The notes: generated by a model from the sequence alone, not told the origin. A DNA stretch of 64,000 nt from Streptomyces toyocaensis (GCF_000725125.1 NZ_JFCB01000004.1:124001-188000); one strand, 5' to 3'; counted from the first letter of the stretch, positions 17,124 to 26,410 are shown. A program made the numbers and translations.

Positions 17124-18479
17124 ATGCCCTGGCCGGACAGGCGGACGCGGGCCGAGCGGAGAGCGCAGCACAATGCACGGATGGAGACGGAAGACCGGCG
17201 CAGCTGGCATCGGCAACTCATCGACGCGCTACGCCCGGAGGCGAAGGCCGCTGCGTTGTCCCGGCGAGCGGTGCGCGCCGATGTGGTGCTGGCGGTCGTA
17301 CTGACCGTCATTGCCCTGTTCGTGGCGGTGCGCTATCCCGGCGACGGACCGGTGAACAGCAACCCCCCTACGGTGGACGCCGGGACCGGGGTCCCGGCCC
17401 CGCCCTCGCCCCCCGACCCTGGTCAGGCGCCCGTGGAGGAAGAACCCTCCTCCGTGCCCTGGGCCCTGGTAGTGCTGTCGACGCTGCCGCTGGCAGCCCG
17501 GCGCCGGTATCCGCTGACCCTATTCGTGGTGGTGCTCGGCGCGGCACTGGCCATCGGCAGCTCCGCCTCCTGGATCACCGTCCTGGCCTGTGTCATCGGC
17601 GCCTACAGTGCCGTCGTATACAGCCGTTACCGGATAACGGCGATCGCCGTCCTGGTGATCGCCGCCGCGCTGTCCGGTTTCGCATTCCGCAACGCGGACC
17701 CCGTGCTCCCCGCATGGTCCAGCCCGGGCTTCGTGCTCCTGGTGGCCGGGATGCTGGCCAGCCTCGTCCGCTTCCTGCAACTGCGGCTGGCGTCCAGCCG
17801 GGACCGGATGACAGAACTGCAGGCCGCTCAGGAGGAGGCCACGCGCCGCGCCGTCGAGGAGGAGCGTGCCCGTATCGCCGCCGAACTGCACGACGTCGTG
17901 ACCCACAATGTGAGCGTGATGGTGATCCAGGCCGGCGCGGCCCGCAAAGTGATGGACATGGCGCCCGAGCAGTCGAAGGAGGCACTACTGGCCGTCGAGG
18001 CGGGCGGTCGGGCCGCCATGGCCGAACTCCGCCATGTGATGGGCCTGCTGGCCGCCCCGGACCACGAGAGGCCCGACAGCCTGGAGCCCCAGCCCGGGCT
18101 CGCACAGCTCGACGCGCTCGTCGCACGAGTACGCGCCGCCGGTACGCCCGTGAGCGTCGGGGTGTCGCTGCCGCCGGATCCGCTGCCGCCGGGGGTGGAC
18201 CTCGCCGCGTACCGCGTCGTACAGGAGGCACTGACCAACACGATCAAGCATGCGCGCGGCGCGCAGGCGTCCGTCGCCATCGGTTACAGTGACGCCTGTC
18301 TGGAGATCGAGATCACGGACACCGGCGGCACCAAGGAGTCCCCGCCGACGCAGAGCAACGGCCGTGGCCACCTGGGGCTGCGCGAACGGTTGGCCGTCTA
18401 CAAGGGCGAGCTGACGGCCGGACGGACAAACGCCGGCGGCTACCGGGTCACGGCCCGCATCCCGCGGAGCACCGTATGA
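17124..18479 (+). CDS. NarL/DesK-type sensor histidine kinase
   Basis: A 451-residue kinase. It has a first transmembrane helix at about 53-70, a short Pro-rich loop, four more helices between 112 and 220, then a HisKA_3 dimerisation helix with His256 in ELHDVVTHNV. The HATPase_c domain has the N-box VVQEALTNTIKH and a glycine-rich GHLGLRERL lid. It would phosphorylate the response regulator whose ATG overlaps its stop. The start may instead be ATG 17181; the region before 17124 shows TAGGCC as a possible -10 and no ribosome site. Confidence 0.9.
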   Translation: MPWPDRRTRAERRAQHNARMETEDRRSWHRQLIDALRPEAKAAALSRRAVRADVVLAVVLTVIALFVAVRYPGDGPVNSNPPTVDAGTGVPAPPSPPDPGQAPVEEEPSSVPWALVVLSTLPLAARRRYPLTLFVVVLGAALAIGSSASWITVLACVIGAYSAVVYSRYRITAIAVLVIAAALSGFAFRNADPVLPAWSSPGFVLLVAGMLASLVRFLQLRLASSRDRMTELQAAQEEATRRAVEEERARIAAELHDVVTHNVSVMVIQAGAARKVMDMAPEQSKEALLAVEAGGRAAMAELRHVMGLLAAPDHERPDSLEPQPGLAQLDALVARVRAAGTPVSVGVSLPPDPLPPGVDLAAYRVVQEALTNTIKHARGAQASVAIGYSDACLEIEITDTGGTKESPPTQSNGRGHLGLRERLAVYKGELTAGRTNAGGYRVTARIPRSTV

Positions 18480-19165
18480 ACAAGGACCAGCCACCGCTGC
18501 GCGCCGTCATCGCCGACGACCAAGCCCTCGTACGCACCGGTTTCAGAATGATCCTGGCCGCGGACGGCATCGAAGTGACGGCCGAGGCCGCCGACGGGGC
18601 CGAGGCTGTCGCAGCGGTCCGCCGTACGCGACCCGACGTCGTCCTCATGGACATCCGGATGCCGCAGATGGACGGCATCGAGGCCACCAGGCGCATCATC
18701 GGCGACGCCGGTCCGGCCGAAACGCGGGTCATCATCCTCACCACATACGACCTCGACCACTACGTCTACGCCGCGCTCACAGCCGGCGCCAGCGGCTTTC
18801 TACTCAAGGACGTCACCCCCGAACATCTGGTCTCCGCCTTACGCCTGGTGCAGACCGGCGACGCTCTCCTCGCGCCCACGATCACTCGTCGGCTGATCGA
18901 GCGCTTCGCCCGTCACGACGAACCGCAGACCATCGCCCCGCACCGCGATCTGTCCGGCCTGACCCCGCGCGAGCTCGAGGTGCTCCGCCTACTCGCGACG
19001 GGCCTCAGTAATGCCGAACTCGCCTCCCGGCTGTTCCTCAGCCCGACCACGGTCAAAAGCCACGTCGGCCGCATCCTGTCGAAGCTGGACCTGCGCGACC
19101 GCGTCCAGGCCGTCGTCTTCGCCTACGAGGCAGGGCTTGTCGCCCCGGGTGGGACACCCAGATGA
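18476..19165 (+). CDS. NarL/LuxR-type response regulator with a TTA codon
   Basis: A 229-residue regulator coupled to the kinase gene by ATGA overlap. The receiver has the Asp14/Asp15 pair and phosphoacceptor Asp59 (LMDIRMPQMDG). The C-terminal LuxR helix-turn-helix reads LTPRELEVLRLLATGLSNAE and onwards (about 162-215). It probably controls the divergent ABC exporter. The Leu codon at 18839-18841 is TTA, the rare codon read by the bldA tRNA in Streptomyces, so translation may be delayed until development begins. Confidence 0.93.
   Translation: MNKDQPPLRAVIADDQALVRTGFRMILAADGIEVTAEAADGAEAVAAVRRTRPDVVLMDIRMPQMDGIEATRRIIGDAGPAETRVIILTTYDLDHYVYAALTAGASGFLLKDVTPEHLVSALRLVQTGDALLAPTITRRLIERFARHDEPQTIAPHRDLSGLTPRELEVLRLLATGLSNAELASRLFLSPTTVKSHVGRILSKLDLRDRVQAVVFAYEAGLVAPGGTPR
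18839..18841 (+). promoter_or_regulatory. TTA (bldA) codon in the response regulator
   Basis: The in-frame TTA encodes Leu in VSALRLV. In Streptomyces, TTA is rare and usually marks genes whose expression depends on the bldA leucyl-tRNA. Confidence 0.8.
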
Positions 19166-19305
19166 TTGATTCCGAGGTCAGTGGTCGTACGCCCCCGGTG
19201 ACCAGACGGCCGCCGGAACTTCTCCCAGTACAGCGCGAGGTCCTCGGCGACCGTGCCCGTCAGGTTCATCGGCGCAGGTGCAGGGTGCTGTGGGCTGCCG
19301 GACAT
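19123..19305 (-). CDS. Short hypothetical protein (low certainty)
   Basis: A 60-codon frame starting ATG 19303-19305 with GGAG just upstream. It overlaps the 3' end of the response regulator by 43 bp. It contains LTGTVAEDLALYWEKF, which looks like genuine protein, but the end is low in complexity and I recognise no family. It may be the N-terminus of a decayed gene. Nothing else was seen in 19306-19502. Confidence 0.3.
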   Translation of the reverse strand: MSGSPQHPAPAPMNLTGTVAEDLALYWEKFRRPSGHRGRTTTDLGINHLGVPPGATSPAS

Positions 19306-19502
19306 GACTCCATCATGGCGGCCGGAGAAGTAATGCGGGTCATGATGTCCGAGCCGGTGTGCGCAGGCGGGCTCGGGCAGGGAGAGCTGGCAGCGACAGG
19401 ACCATCTCGTCGACGGCGGTCGGCAGCCTCTGCCGTTCTTGCCACTCGCACGGGCCCGGTCGACCAACTGCCCGCACTGCTCGCCGGCACCATGATCGGG
19501 AG

Positions 19503-20171
19503 CTACACCGAGGATCGTAGAGACCTGCGGGAGCCGGCCGAGGCCATGCCGAGCCATGTGTGGGGGTTACCTTCCCAGCACCAGCCGAGTTTGGGAGCGT
19601 GCCGGCTGATCCAGATCGCTGGGACGCGGCGGTCGCCGGAACGTGAACCGCCGAGAGAGAAGCACTTGTTCTTGACCAGAATCCCGGGGAAGTGGGTGAT
19701 CATCGCGATTCCTTCCTCGATGGTGAGCAGGCTCCGTCCCTTCGCGGTGATGGCGTCCATGGCGTCGTTGGGTACGGCGCCGCAGAACTGCTCTCCGCGC
19801 TCGATGTCCAGCAACAGGTAGGCGCGCTGGCCGGGGAGGCCGATCTCCTTGATGGTGACGAATCGCTCAAGGGCGCCGGGCTCGAAGGACCGGTCGACGA
19901 AGCCGGGCTTGGCCTTTCCGTGGAGGGTGGTGCGGGGCATCATCTGCTCGATTGCGACGACATTGCGAGTGACCACGAGCAGGAAGGGGATGTGTCCGGT
20001 GCCCGGTTCCCCCACGCCGTGTCCGATGTCGGCGGTGAGGTTGCGTAGGGGTGCGACCAGGGCGGTGAACTGTTGCGGGGTCAGGCCGGCCGTCGTCGGG
20101 TAGTCCCGTTCGATGAGCCGGCGGACCTGCCGGTCGAATTCGGCGCCGGAATCGATGGCGGTGTGTGTCAT
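19503..20171 (-). CDS. DUF5701 family protein
   Basis: A 222-residue protein matching DUF5701. The C-terminal signature runs LTIEEGIAMITHFP, then RRVPAIWISRHAPKLGWCW and GNPHTWLGMASAG. Function is unknown. ATG 20171 has AAGGA five bases upstream. It is the last gene of a minus-strand run with vat- and vgb-like genes; a truncated VOC gene lies immediately upstream, which suggests a deletion joined the two. Confidence 0.85.
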   Translation of the reverse strand: MTHTAIDSGAEFDRQVRRLIERDYPTTAGLTPQQFTALVAPLRNLTADIGHGVGEPGTGHIPFLLVVTRNVVAIEQMMPRTTLHGKAKPGFVDRSFEPGALERFVTIKEIGLPGQRAYLLLDIERGEQFCGAVPNDAMDAITAKGRSLLTIEEGIAMITHFPGILVKNKCFSLGGSRSGDRRVPAIWISRHAPKLGWCWEGNPHTWLGMASAGSRRSLRSSV

Positions 20172-20194
20172 GGAATCCTTTCGGGTGGTGCGGT

Positions 20195-20376
20195 TGACAA
20201 GGCGCGTCGACGTCGGGCAGCTCGGCGAATTGCAGCAGCACGCCTTCGTCGAGCTGAACGGTGGCGAACGGGCCCCACGACGGTGCCTCGGGCAGTTCGA
20301 ACAACGTGCGGAAGAACCCGGCCGACTCACCGCGGTTCCTGGCGGGGATGACGGTGTGGGCGAACGTCACCGGCAT
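20195..20376 (-). pseudogene. Truncated VOC/glyoxalase-family gene
   Basis: From ATG 20374-20376 the product starts MPVTFAHTVIPARNRGESAG and continues through FFRTLFELPEAPSWGPF to LLQFAELPDVDA. This is the first half of a VOC-family (glyoxalase/dioxygenase-like) protein normally about 125 residues long. After about 60 residues the similarity ends at the DUF5701 leader, so the second VOC half with its metal ligands is missing. It probably arose by internal deletion. Confidence 0.65.
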
Positions 20377-20390
20377 CGTTGTCTCCTGGG

Positions 20391-21275
20391 CTACGGCAAC
20401 GGTTCTCTGTTGATGCGGGCGCCGGTTTCCAGCGCCGTCCACAGGGCACCGTCAGGGCCGAGGGCGATGCCGTGCGGCTCAGAGCCGGATGTGGGCAGGT
20501 CGTGCACCTTGATCACGCCGTCGGTGGTGATGGAGCCGACGCGGTTGCCGCCCCACTCCGTGAACCACAGGGCGCCGTCTGCGCCCGGAGCGATGGCGTG
20601 CGGCCGGCCTGTGCGGTCGGGCAGCGGGAACTCCGTGATCTCGCCCTCGGTGGTGACGCGGCCGATGTGACCGGCGGCGATCGCGACGTACCAGACGGCG
20701 TCGTCGGGACCGAGTGTGATGCCCACCGGTGCGGCGGCCGCGGTGGGCAGCGGGTGCACGGTGACCGTGCCGTCGGTGCCGATCCGGCCGATCGCGTTGG
20801 CCTGGTTCATGGTGAACCACATCGCGCCGTCCGCGCCTGCGGTGATCGCGGACGGGAACGCGCCGGTGGCCGGGAGCGGGAACTCGGTCACTTCACCGTT
20901 GGTGGTGATGCGACCGATGCGGTCGCCTGTGGTCTCGGTGAACCACAGCGCCCCGTCGGATCCGGCCGCGATGCCGAACGGCCCGCTTTCCGGGGTGGGC
21001 AACGCGAACTCCGCGACGGCGCCGTCGACGGTGATCCGGCCGATGCGGTGTGCTTGATATTCGGTGAACCACAAGGCGCCGTCCGGCCCGGTGGTGATGA
21101 TCGTCGGTCCGCAGCCCGGGTCGAGCCGCCAGCTCTCCGGTTCGTCGCCGGGCACGAGCCGGCCGATCTGGCCACTGTGGACCAGCGTGTACCACAGTGC
21201 GCCGTCCGGACCGGTGGTGATCGCGTACGGTCCGCTGCCGGCCACGGGATGTTCCTCGATCGACACGTCTGTCAC
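20391..21275 (-). CDS. Vgb-type streptogramin B lyase
   Basis: A 294-residue seven-bladed beta-propeller with repeated [10 protein letters not shown] blades, the same length as Vgb lyases (about 295-299). Vgb linearises type B streptogramins by cleaving the ester bond. The catalytic residues known from the staphylococcal enzyme (His228, His270, Glu284) line up with His226 (RPHAIA), His268 (EPHGIA) and Glu283 (ALETG). GTG 21275 overlaps the stop of the vat-like gene by 4 bp. Similar propellers can have other substrates, so lyase activity is likely but unproven. Confidence 0.8.
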   Translation of the reverse strand: MTDVSIEEHPVAGSGPYAITTGPDGALWYTLVHSGQIGRLVPGDEPESWRLDPGCGPTIITTGPDGALWFTEYQAHRIGRITVDGAVAEFALPTPESGPFGIAAGSDGALWFTETTGDRIGRITTNGEVTEFPLPATGAFPSAITAGADGAMWFTMNQANAIGRIGTDGTVTVHPLPTAAAAPVGITLGPDDAVWYVAIAAGHIGRVTTEGEITEFPLPDRTGRPHAIAPGADGALWFTEWGGNRVGSITTDGVIKVHDLPTSGSEPHGIALGPDGALWTALETGARINREPLP

Positions 21276-21925
21276 ACGGCCTCCAGTCCGTGGTCGGTGG
21301 CGATACGGGCGATGTCGGCCGGGATGCCGGCCATGATGGTGTGGGCGTGCTCGGTGACCAGCTCGGCCGGCCAGTCCCACCAGGCGGCATGAAGGAGCCG
21401 GTCGATGTCGACGTCGTCGAACCGTTGCCGGATCAGGCGGGCCGGGTTGCCGCCGACGATGGTGTACGGAGGTACGTCCGCAGTGACGACCGCTCCCGCG
21501 GCGATGATGGCGCCGTCGCCGATTCGTACGCCGGGCATGACGGTGGACCGGTGGCCGAACCAGACGTCGTTGCCGACCACTGTGTCGCCCCGGCTGGGCA
21601 TGCCGGTGACGATGTCGAGGGTCCGCTTGGCCCACTCACCGCCGAACATGGTGAACGGGAAGGTGGACACGCCCATCGTCGGGTGCTCGGCGCCGGCCAT
21701 CAGGAACCGGGTGCCCGCGGCGATGGCGCAGTACTTGCCGATGACCAGCCGTTCCGGGCCGTAGGCATAGAGCACGTTGTGGTGCTCGAAACCGGTGGCG
21801 CCGTCCGGGTCGTCGTAGTAGGCGTACTCACCCACGACGATCTTCGGTGAGCTGACCAGTGGTTTGAGGAACACCACCCGGTCATGTGCCGGCAGCGGGT
21901 GAAGGACCGTCGGATCAGGTGTCAA
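21272..21925 (-). CDS. Vat-type streptogramin A acetyltransferase (xenobiotic acyltransferase)
   Basis: A 217-residue left-handed beta-helix acyltransferase (hexapeptide repeats such as [12 protein letters not shown] and [10 protein letters not shown]). It closely follows Vat enzymes in length and motifs: the active-site His (His82 in Vat(D)) corresponds to His81 in [10 protein letters not shown], and the C-terminal [14 protein letters not shown] is intact. These enzymes acetylate type A streptogramins. The start is TTG 21925 with AGGAG seven bases upstream. It is coupled to the vgb-like gene, so both streptogramin components would be inactivated from one mRNA. A CatB-like role on another substrate cannot be excluded. 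Confidence 0.82.
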   Translation of the reverse strand: MTPDPTVLHPLPAHDRVVFLKPLVSSPKIVVGEYAYYDDPDGATGFEHHNVLYAYGPERLVIGKYCAIAAGTRFLMAGAEHPTMGVSTFPFTMFGGEWAKRTLDIVTGMPSRGDTVVGNDVWFGHRSTVMPGVRIGDGAIIAAGAVVTADVPPYTIVGGNPARLIRQRFDDVDIDRLLHAAWWDWPAELVTEHAHTIMAGIPADIARIATDHGLEAV

Positions 21926-21927
21926 CT

Positions 21928-22217
21928 TCCAGCTCCTGGTGAGGGGATGTGTGCGGGGACGGGGTCGAGGAAGCCGTGAACGCGGCGTAGTCGGGTGCGT
22001 TCGTAGACCATGACGACCAGGCCGATGACCACGGGGAACTGACGCTGGGCCGTGGCCACCACGTCCTCGGTGGCGTCGCGGCCCTCGGCAGCCACGATCG
22101 GAACGAGGTAGCCGACGTCGTCGGTCCAGAGCTCATCGACGAGCGCCCGGAGCCTGGCCGGGCGCGCTCGTACCAACTCGCCAGGTACCGCCTGGCCGGC
22201 TCATCGGTGCCGGACAT
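21928..22217 (-). pseudogene. NTF2/SnoaL-like gene broken by a frameshift
   Basis: ATG 22215-22217 (GGAGG upstream) opens DEPARRYLASWYER, the start of a SnoaL/NTF2-like protein. The family sequence then continues in another frame as [20 protein letters not shown] and [20 protein letters not shown]. After QRQFP the match fades. A frameshift lies near 22160 and the C-terminal part is lost or scrambled. It precedes the vat-like gene directly and was probably the first gene of that operon. Confidence 0.65.
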
Positions 22218-22335
22218 GGTCGATCTCCCTCCGCCGCGCTGCTCCGTCAAGCTACGGCCGTTGACGGGGTGCGGAATCTGTTACGTCCCGGCAATCCGGC
22301 CTGGGATTTCCGGACGGTTTAAGTACCCTCGCCAG

Positions 22336-25062
22336 GTGTTGCACGGACGGAGTGACGAGATATCAGTCATCGACCGGTTGCTGGCGGACTGCCGGACCGG
22401 GCTCAGCGGTTGCCTGCTCATCACCGGGGAGCCGGGGATAGGCAAGACCGCACTGCTGGAGCACGCGGCGTCCGCGGCCGACGGGGTGCGGGTCGTGCGC
22501 AGCACCGCGATCGAGTCCGAGGCACACCTGCCGTTCGCCGGCTTGCACCTGCTGCTGCGACCCGCTCTCGACCGCACGGACGCCCTCCCTGCACCCCAGG
22601 CGCGTGCCTTGCGTGGGGCCTTCGGTCTCGCCCCGGCCGAACCGGGCGACCGCATGCTCGTCGGCCTCGCTGTCCTCTCCCTCCTCGCCGAATTCGCCGC
22701 CGGTGGTTCCGTTCTGTGTCTCGTCGACGACGCGCAGTGGCTGGACCGGGCGTCGGCCGAGGCTCTGCTGTTCGCCGCACGGCGGCTCGACGCCGAGGGC
22801 ATCGCGTTGATCATCGCCGCCCGGACCGGCTTCGACGCCTCTGGACTCGCCCATATGCCCCTGACGGGGCTTGATGCGCCTGCCGCCGCCGGACTACTGG
22901 CCGAGCACGCCGCCACGCTGACCCCCTCCGACCGGTACCGGGTACTGGCCGAAGCACAAGGCAACCCTCTCGCCCTCCTCGAACTGCCGGTCGCCCTCGC
23001 CGCGGACCGGCCGGTCACCACCGGTCAGGCCCTGCCCATGACCGACGCGGTCCAGGCGGCCTTTCTCGACCAGGTGCGGCGGCTACCCGAGCCGAGCCAA
23101 CACCTGCTGCTCGTCGCGGCAACTGAGGACACCGGTGACCGCGACGTCGTCCTGCGCGCGGCCGGCCCTCTCGGCTGCCGCCCCACGGATCTGGTGCCGG
23201 CGGAAACGGCGGGGCTGCTCCGGGTGGACAACCACACCGTGCGCTTCCGCCACCCCCTCGTGCGGTCAGCCGTCTACCAGGCGGCGCCGATCAGCCTCCG
23301 CCTCGTGGTGCACACAGCCCTCGCCGAAGTCCTGCACCGGCCGGAAGACGCCGACCGGCGCGCCTGGCACCACGCCGTGGTGGCCGCCGGCCCCGACGAG
23401 CATGTGGCCGCGGAACTGGAGAACACCGCCCAACGGGCCACCGAGCGAAGCGGATACGCCGCCGCCGCGGCGGCCTACGAACGGGCAGCACAGCTGACGG
23501 AGTCCGGCACGGACCGGGCCCGCCGATTCGTGCTGGCCGCAGAAGCCATCGCAGAGGAGGGTGACATCGAACGCATGACCGAGCTCGCCCGTCACGGCGC
23601 CGCCGCCACCGACGACCCGGACTTGACTGTCCGCGTCATCCGAGTGCGCGCCGCCGCGGCGTTCCATCACGGCTTGCTCCGCACGGCCCGCCAGTTGCTG
23701 ATGGAGGCAGCCGAGCTCACCCGGGCCGGCGATCCGGAGTCGGCCGCCCACATGATGCTCGACGCGGTGCACGCCGCCTGGTATCTCGGGAAGCACGAGA
23801 TCGCAGACTCCGCGAACCGGCTGGATGCCTTACCGTTGCCGCCCGACGACCCGCTCACCCACGTCGCCCGCCTGCTGACCTGGGTGGTGCGGTCCGCGAT
23901 CGGACAAGGGGACCGGGATCCCGAGACTCTCACACGACGGATCGCAGCCGCCGAACGGACGGGATTCGGCGGCCCGCACGACACGATCCTGGTCGGAGCC
24001 ACCAGCCTTCAGGCCGCCGGCCAGGACACCGAGGCACACCGGGTGGCCGGCGAGCTCCTCGCCCAGTGCCGCGGCCGTGGGTGGATCGGCCGCACGCCGC
24101 CGGTGCTGGCGTGTGCGGCCCGAGCCTCACTGTTCCTCGGCCGTCACACTGAAGCTTGGGACGAGGCGACCGAAGCGCTGCACATTGCAGAGGAGCTCGG
24201 ACACCGGCAGTGGACCGCCGAAATCAGTGGCGTGCTGGCCTACCTGTCCGCGGTGGCGGGCGACGAGCGACGCTGCTACGCCTTCGCCGACGACGCGCTG
24301 GCCGCGCCAGAGCCTGGCGCGCCCCCACCCGGCATGTCCTGGGCACACTGGGCGCTGGCCCTGCTCGACCTCGGTCACGCTCGATGGGAGTCCGCCCGCA
24401 CCCGCCTGGCCGCTCTTCACACCGGACCGGTGCGGCATCAGCTTCCCGGCTTGCGCAGCATTCCTGACCTGGTCGAGGCAGCGGTGCGACTCGGCCGGCC
24501 GGCCGACGCCCACAAGCCGCTCGCACGGCTCACGGACTGGGCACACGATGCCACGCAACCGTGGATCGACGCGCACGTCCAACGCTGCCGCGCACTGCTC
24601 GCGCCGGAAGCAGACGCTGCAGAGCTGTACCAGGCCGCATTGCGGCTGCACCCCGACGACCGGCAGTTCGAACGCGCGCGAACCGCTCTGCTCTACGGCG
24701 AATGGCTGCGCCGCATGCGCCGCAAGACCGAGGCCAGGACCCAACTCCGCGACGCCTTCGAGACCTTCCGGCGACTCGGCGCCACGCCTTGGGCGGAGCG
24801 AGCCCGCGCCGAGCTCGACGCGACCGGGGAAGTCGTACGGAAACCCGAGGCCGGCCAGGGCGGACCACTGGCCGTGCTCACCTCGCAAGAACGGAAGATC
24901 ATCAGGCTGGCAGCGCGCGGCCTGTCCAATCGGGACATCGCCGCCCAGCTGTTCCTCAGTCCGCGCACCATCGGATATCACCTCTACAAAGCGTTCCCCA
25001 AACTCGGCGTCACCGCACGAACTGAACTCGCCGCCCTCGAACTCACAGATGCCGCACCATGA
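22336..25062 (+). CDS. LAL-type LuxR-family regulator with AAA ATPase and a TTA codon
   Basis: A 908-residue large ATP-binding LuxR regulator. Walker A GEPGIGKT is at 31-38, Walker B is LCLVDDAQWLD, the centre is TPR-like and Ala-rich, and the last 65 residues are a LuxR helix-turn-helix (LTSQERKIIRLAARGLSNRD onwards). It is divergent from the vat/vgb run and may control it. GTG 22336 lacks a ribosome site and follows TAAGTA by 10 bp, so the mRNA may be leaderless. The Leu codon 23830-23832 is TTA, implying bldA dependence. Confidence 0.88.
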   Translation: MLHGRSDEISVIDRLLADCRTGLSGCLLITGEPGIGKTALLEHAASAADGVRVVRSTAIESEAHLPFAGLHLLLRPALDRTDALPAPQARALRGAFGLAPAEPGDRMLVGLAVLSLLAEFAAGGSVLCLVDDAQWLDRASAEALLFAARRLDAEGIALIIAARTGFDASGLAHMPLTGLDAPAAAGLLAEHAATLTPSDRYRVLAEAQGNPLALLELPVALAADRPVTTGQALPMTDAVQAAFLDQVRRLPEPSQHLLLVAATEDTGDRDVVLRAAGPLGCRPTDLVPAETAGLLRVDNHTVRFRHPLVRSAVYQAAPISLRLVVHTALAEVLHRPEDADRRAWHHAVVAAGPDEHVAAELENTAQRATERSGYAAAAAAYERAAQLTESGTDRARRFVLAAEAIAEEGDIERMTELARHGAAATDDPDLTVRVIRVRAAAAFHHGLLRTARQLLMEAAELTRAGDPESAAHMMLDAVHAAWYLGKHEIADSANRLDALPLPPDDPLTHVARLLTWVVRSAIGQGDRDPETLTRRIAAAERTGFGGPHDTILVGATSLQAAGQDTEAHRVAGELLAQCRGRGWIGRTPPVLACAARASLFLGRHTEAWDEATEALHIAEELGHRQWTAEISGVLAYLSAVAGDERRCYAFADDALAAPEPGAPPPGMSWAHWALALLDLGHARWESARTRLAALHTGPVRHQLPGLRSIPDLVEAAVRLGRPADAHKPLARLTDWAHDATQPWIDAHVQRCRALLAPEADAAELYQAALRLHPDDRQFERARTALLYGEWLRRMRRKTEARTQLRDAFETFRRLGATPWAERARAELDATGEVVRKPEAGQGGPLAVLTSQERKIIRLAARGLSNRDIAAQLFLSPRTIGYHLYKAFPKLGVTARTELAALELTDAAP
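23830..23832 (+). promoter_or_regulatory. TTA (bldA) codon in the LAL regulator
   Basis: In the reading NRLDALPLPP the second Leu codon is TTA in frame. This is rare in Streptomyces genes and typical of pathway-specific regulators under bldA control. Confidence 0.8.
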
Positions 25063-25342
25063 CCCCATTCCGTGGCCCAGGCCGGCTTCGGCCCCGTCGG
25101 CGCCGGTGAGATCGGGCCCGTCGGTGAGCACACGGTCCGCCGGTGTGCGTGATCGCAGCTCGGCCGGCAAACCCGAAGTGTTCCAGGAGCCGGTGTGAGG
25201 TCCCGATCCCGGACCACGCGCCCTGCGGCGCAGCTGACCTGGCGCGATCCATACCGCCGATCCACGCGTCTACGAGGGCCGATCCAGGGCATTCGGTGGT
25301 ACGGATCGCCATACGAAGAGACCATATGGAAGGATTTGTCCC

Positions 25343-25906
25343 ATGCCTGAGGACTTCACCCCCGCCTACACCGTGCCGGGAATCGAACGTGAGGCGGCAG
25401 GCCGGCTGATCGGCCTGCTGCGCACACGGCTGCACGCGCTGAACGATCTGCACCTGACGCTCAAGCACGTGCACTGGAACGTGGTGGGGCCCCATTTCAT
25501 CGCCGTGCACGAGATGATCGACCCCCAGGTGGACCGGGTGCGCGACATGGCCGACGACACGGCCGAGCGCATCGCCGCGCTCGGAGGCGTCGCCCAGGGC
25601 ACGCCCGGCGTGCTGGTGACGGAGCGCACGTGGGAGGACTATTCCATCGGCCGCGCCGACGCCATCGCCCACCTCGGCGCCCTGGACCTGGTGTACACCG
25701 GGGTGATCGAGGACGTACGCGCCGCCATCAAGGTGGCGGGCGACATCGACGCCGCGACCGAGGACCTCCTCATCGAGCAGTTGCGGGACCTGGAGCAGTT
25801 CCAGTGGTTCGTGCGCGCCCACCTGGAGAGCGCCGGCGGCACACTCGCGACGGCGGGAGCGCGCACCGAGGAGGAGGCGGCTGCTCGCGGTGACCGGATC
25901 GCCTGA
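25343..25906 (+). CDS. dps: Dps-family DNA-protecting ferritin
   Basis: A 187-residue ferritin-like four-helix protein that stores iron using hydrogen peroxide and protects DNA in stationary phase. The ferroxidase-site residues of the Dps signature are visible: His in LKHVHWNVVG, then His, Asp and Asp in HEMIDPQVDRVRD. The 187-residue length and acidic/Ala-rich tail fit actinobacterial Dps. ATG 25343 has GGAAGGA ten bases upstream. The 280 bp before it (25063-25342) hold no gene I can support. Confidence 0.93.
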   Translation: MPEDFTPAYTVPGIEREAAGRLIGLLRTRLHALNDLHLTLKHVHWNVVGPHFIAVHEMIDPQVDRVRDMADDTAERIAALGGVAQGTPGVLVTERTWEDYSIGRADAIAHLGALDLVYTGVIEDVRAAIKVAGDIDAATEDLLIEQLRDLEQFQWFVRAHLESAGGTLATAGARTEEEAAARGDRIA

Positions 25907-26269
25907 CCCGCGGCAGCGCGTCTCCCAGGCGGAGGCGAGAGATCAGTGGGACGGCGCGCGCACGGACGGTCCCGGCAGGAACCAGCCCCCCGCGGTGGCC
26001 GCGCCGGCACCGGCGTCCCGCTTGTTCCCGCAGCGGCAGTCGAGCACTGTGTGGGTGCGTGTCGATGAGAAAGGACACCGCCTCCGTGCCTCTCGGTGCC
26101 GGTGGTCGCTGAGAGAGTGAAGTGCGCCGGGCCGGGTGGTCCTCGCATCGGGAACGGCGGTCGCCGAGTCGCTCGTCGTGCGCGCGCTGGTCGAGTGCTA
26201 CAACCGCGCCCACCTCGACGTGTCCACGCCCTTCTTGCCGAGGACGACACCACGGAGAGCGAAAGCAAT

Positions 26270-26294
26270 GGCGCCCGGGGGTGATCCGGGCGCC
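26270..26294. terminator. Perfect 9-bp stem-loop in a gene-poor stretch
   Basis: Arms 26270-26278 and 26286-26294 pair perfectly around a 7-nt loop. It lies 117 bp downstream of the hydrolase stop (minus strand) and 364 bp past dps. It may terminate the hydrolase transcript. No other gene was seen in 25907-26410. Confidence 0.45.
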
Positions 26295-26410
26295 CGTTCC
26301 ACACTCATCCCGACCTGCCCAGACGGGCCACGGACACGGTGTCCCGGGCGCCCGCCCTGCTCGATCCCCCGCGGATCGGCGTGCGACACGGGCGGTAGCC
26401 CGCACCGCGT

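Noticed and set aside
13833..25062. Antibiotic biosynthesis cluster
   Set aside because: A LAL regulator, ABC exporter and resistance-type genes are present, but there are no synthases, carrier proteins or tailoring enzymes.
25907..26410. Several short frames after dps
   Set aside because: Low-complexity Arg/Pro-rich products without consistent ribosome sites; only the stem-loop is kept.
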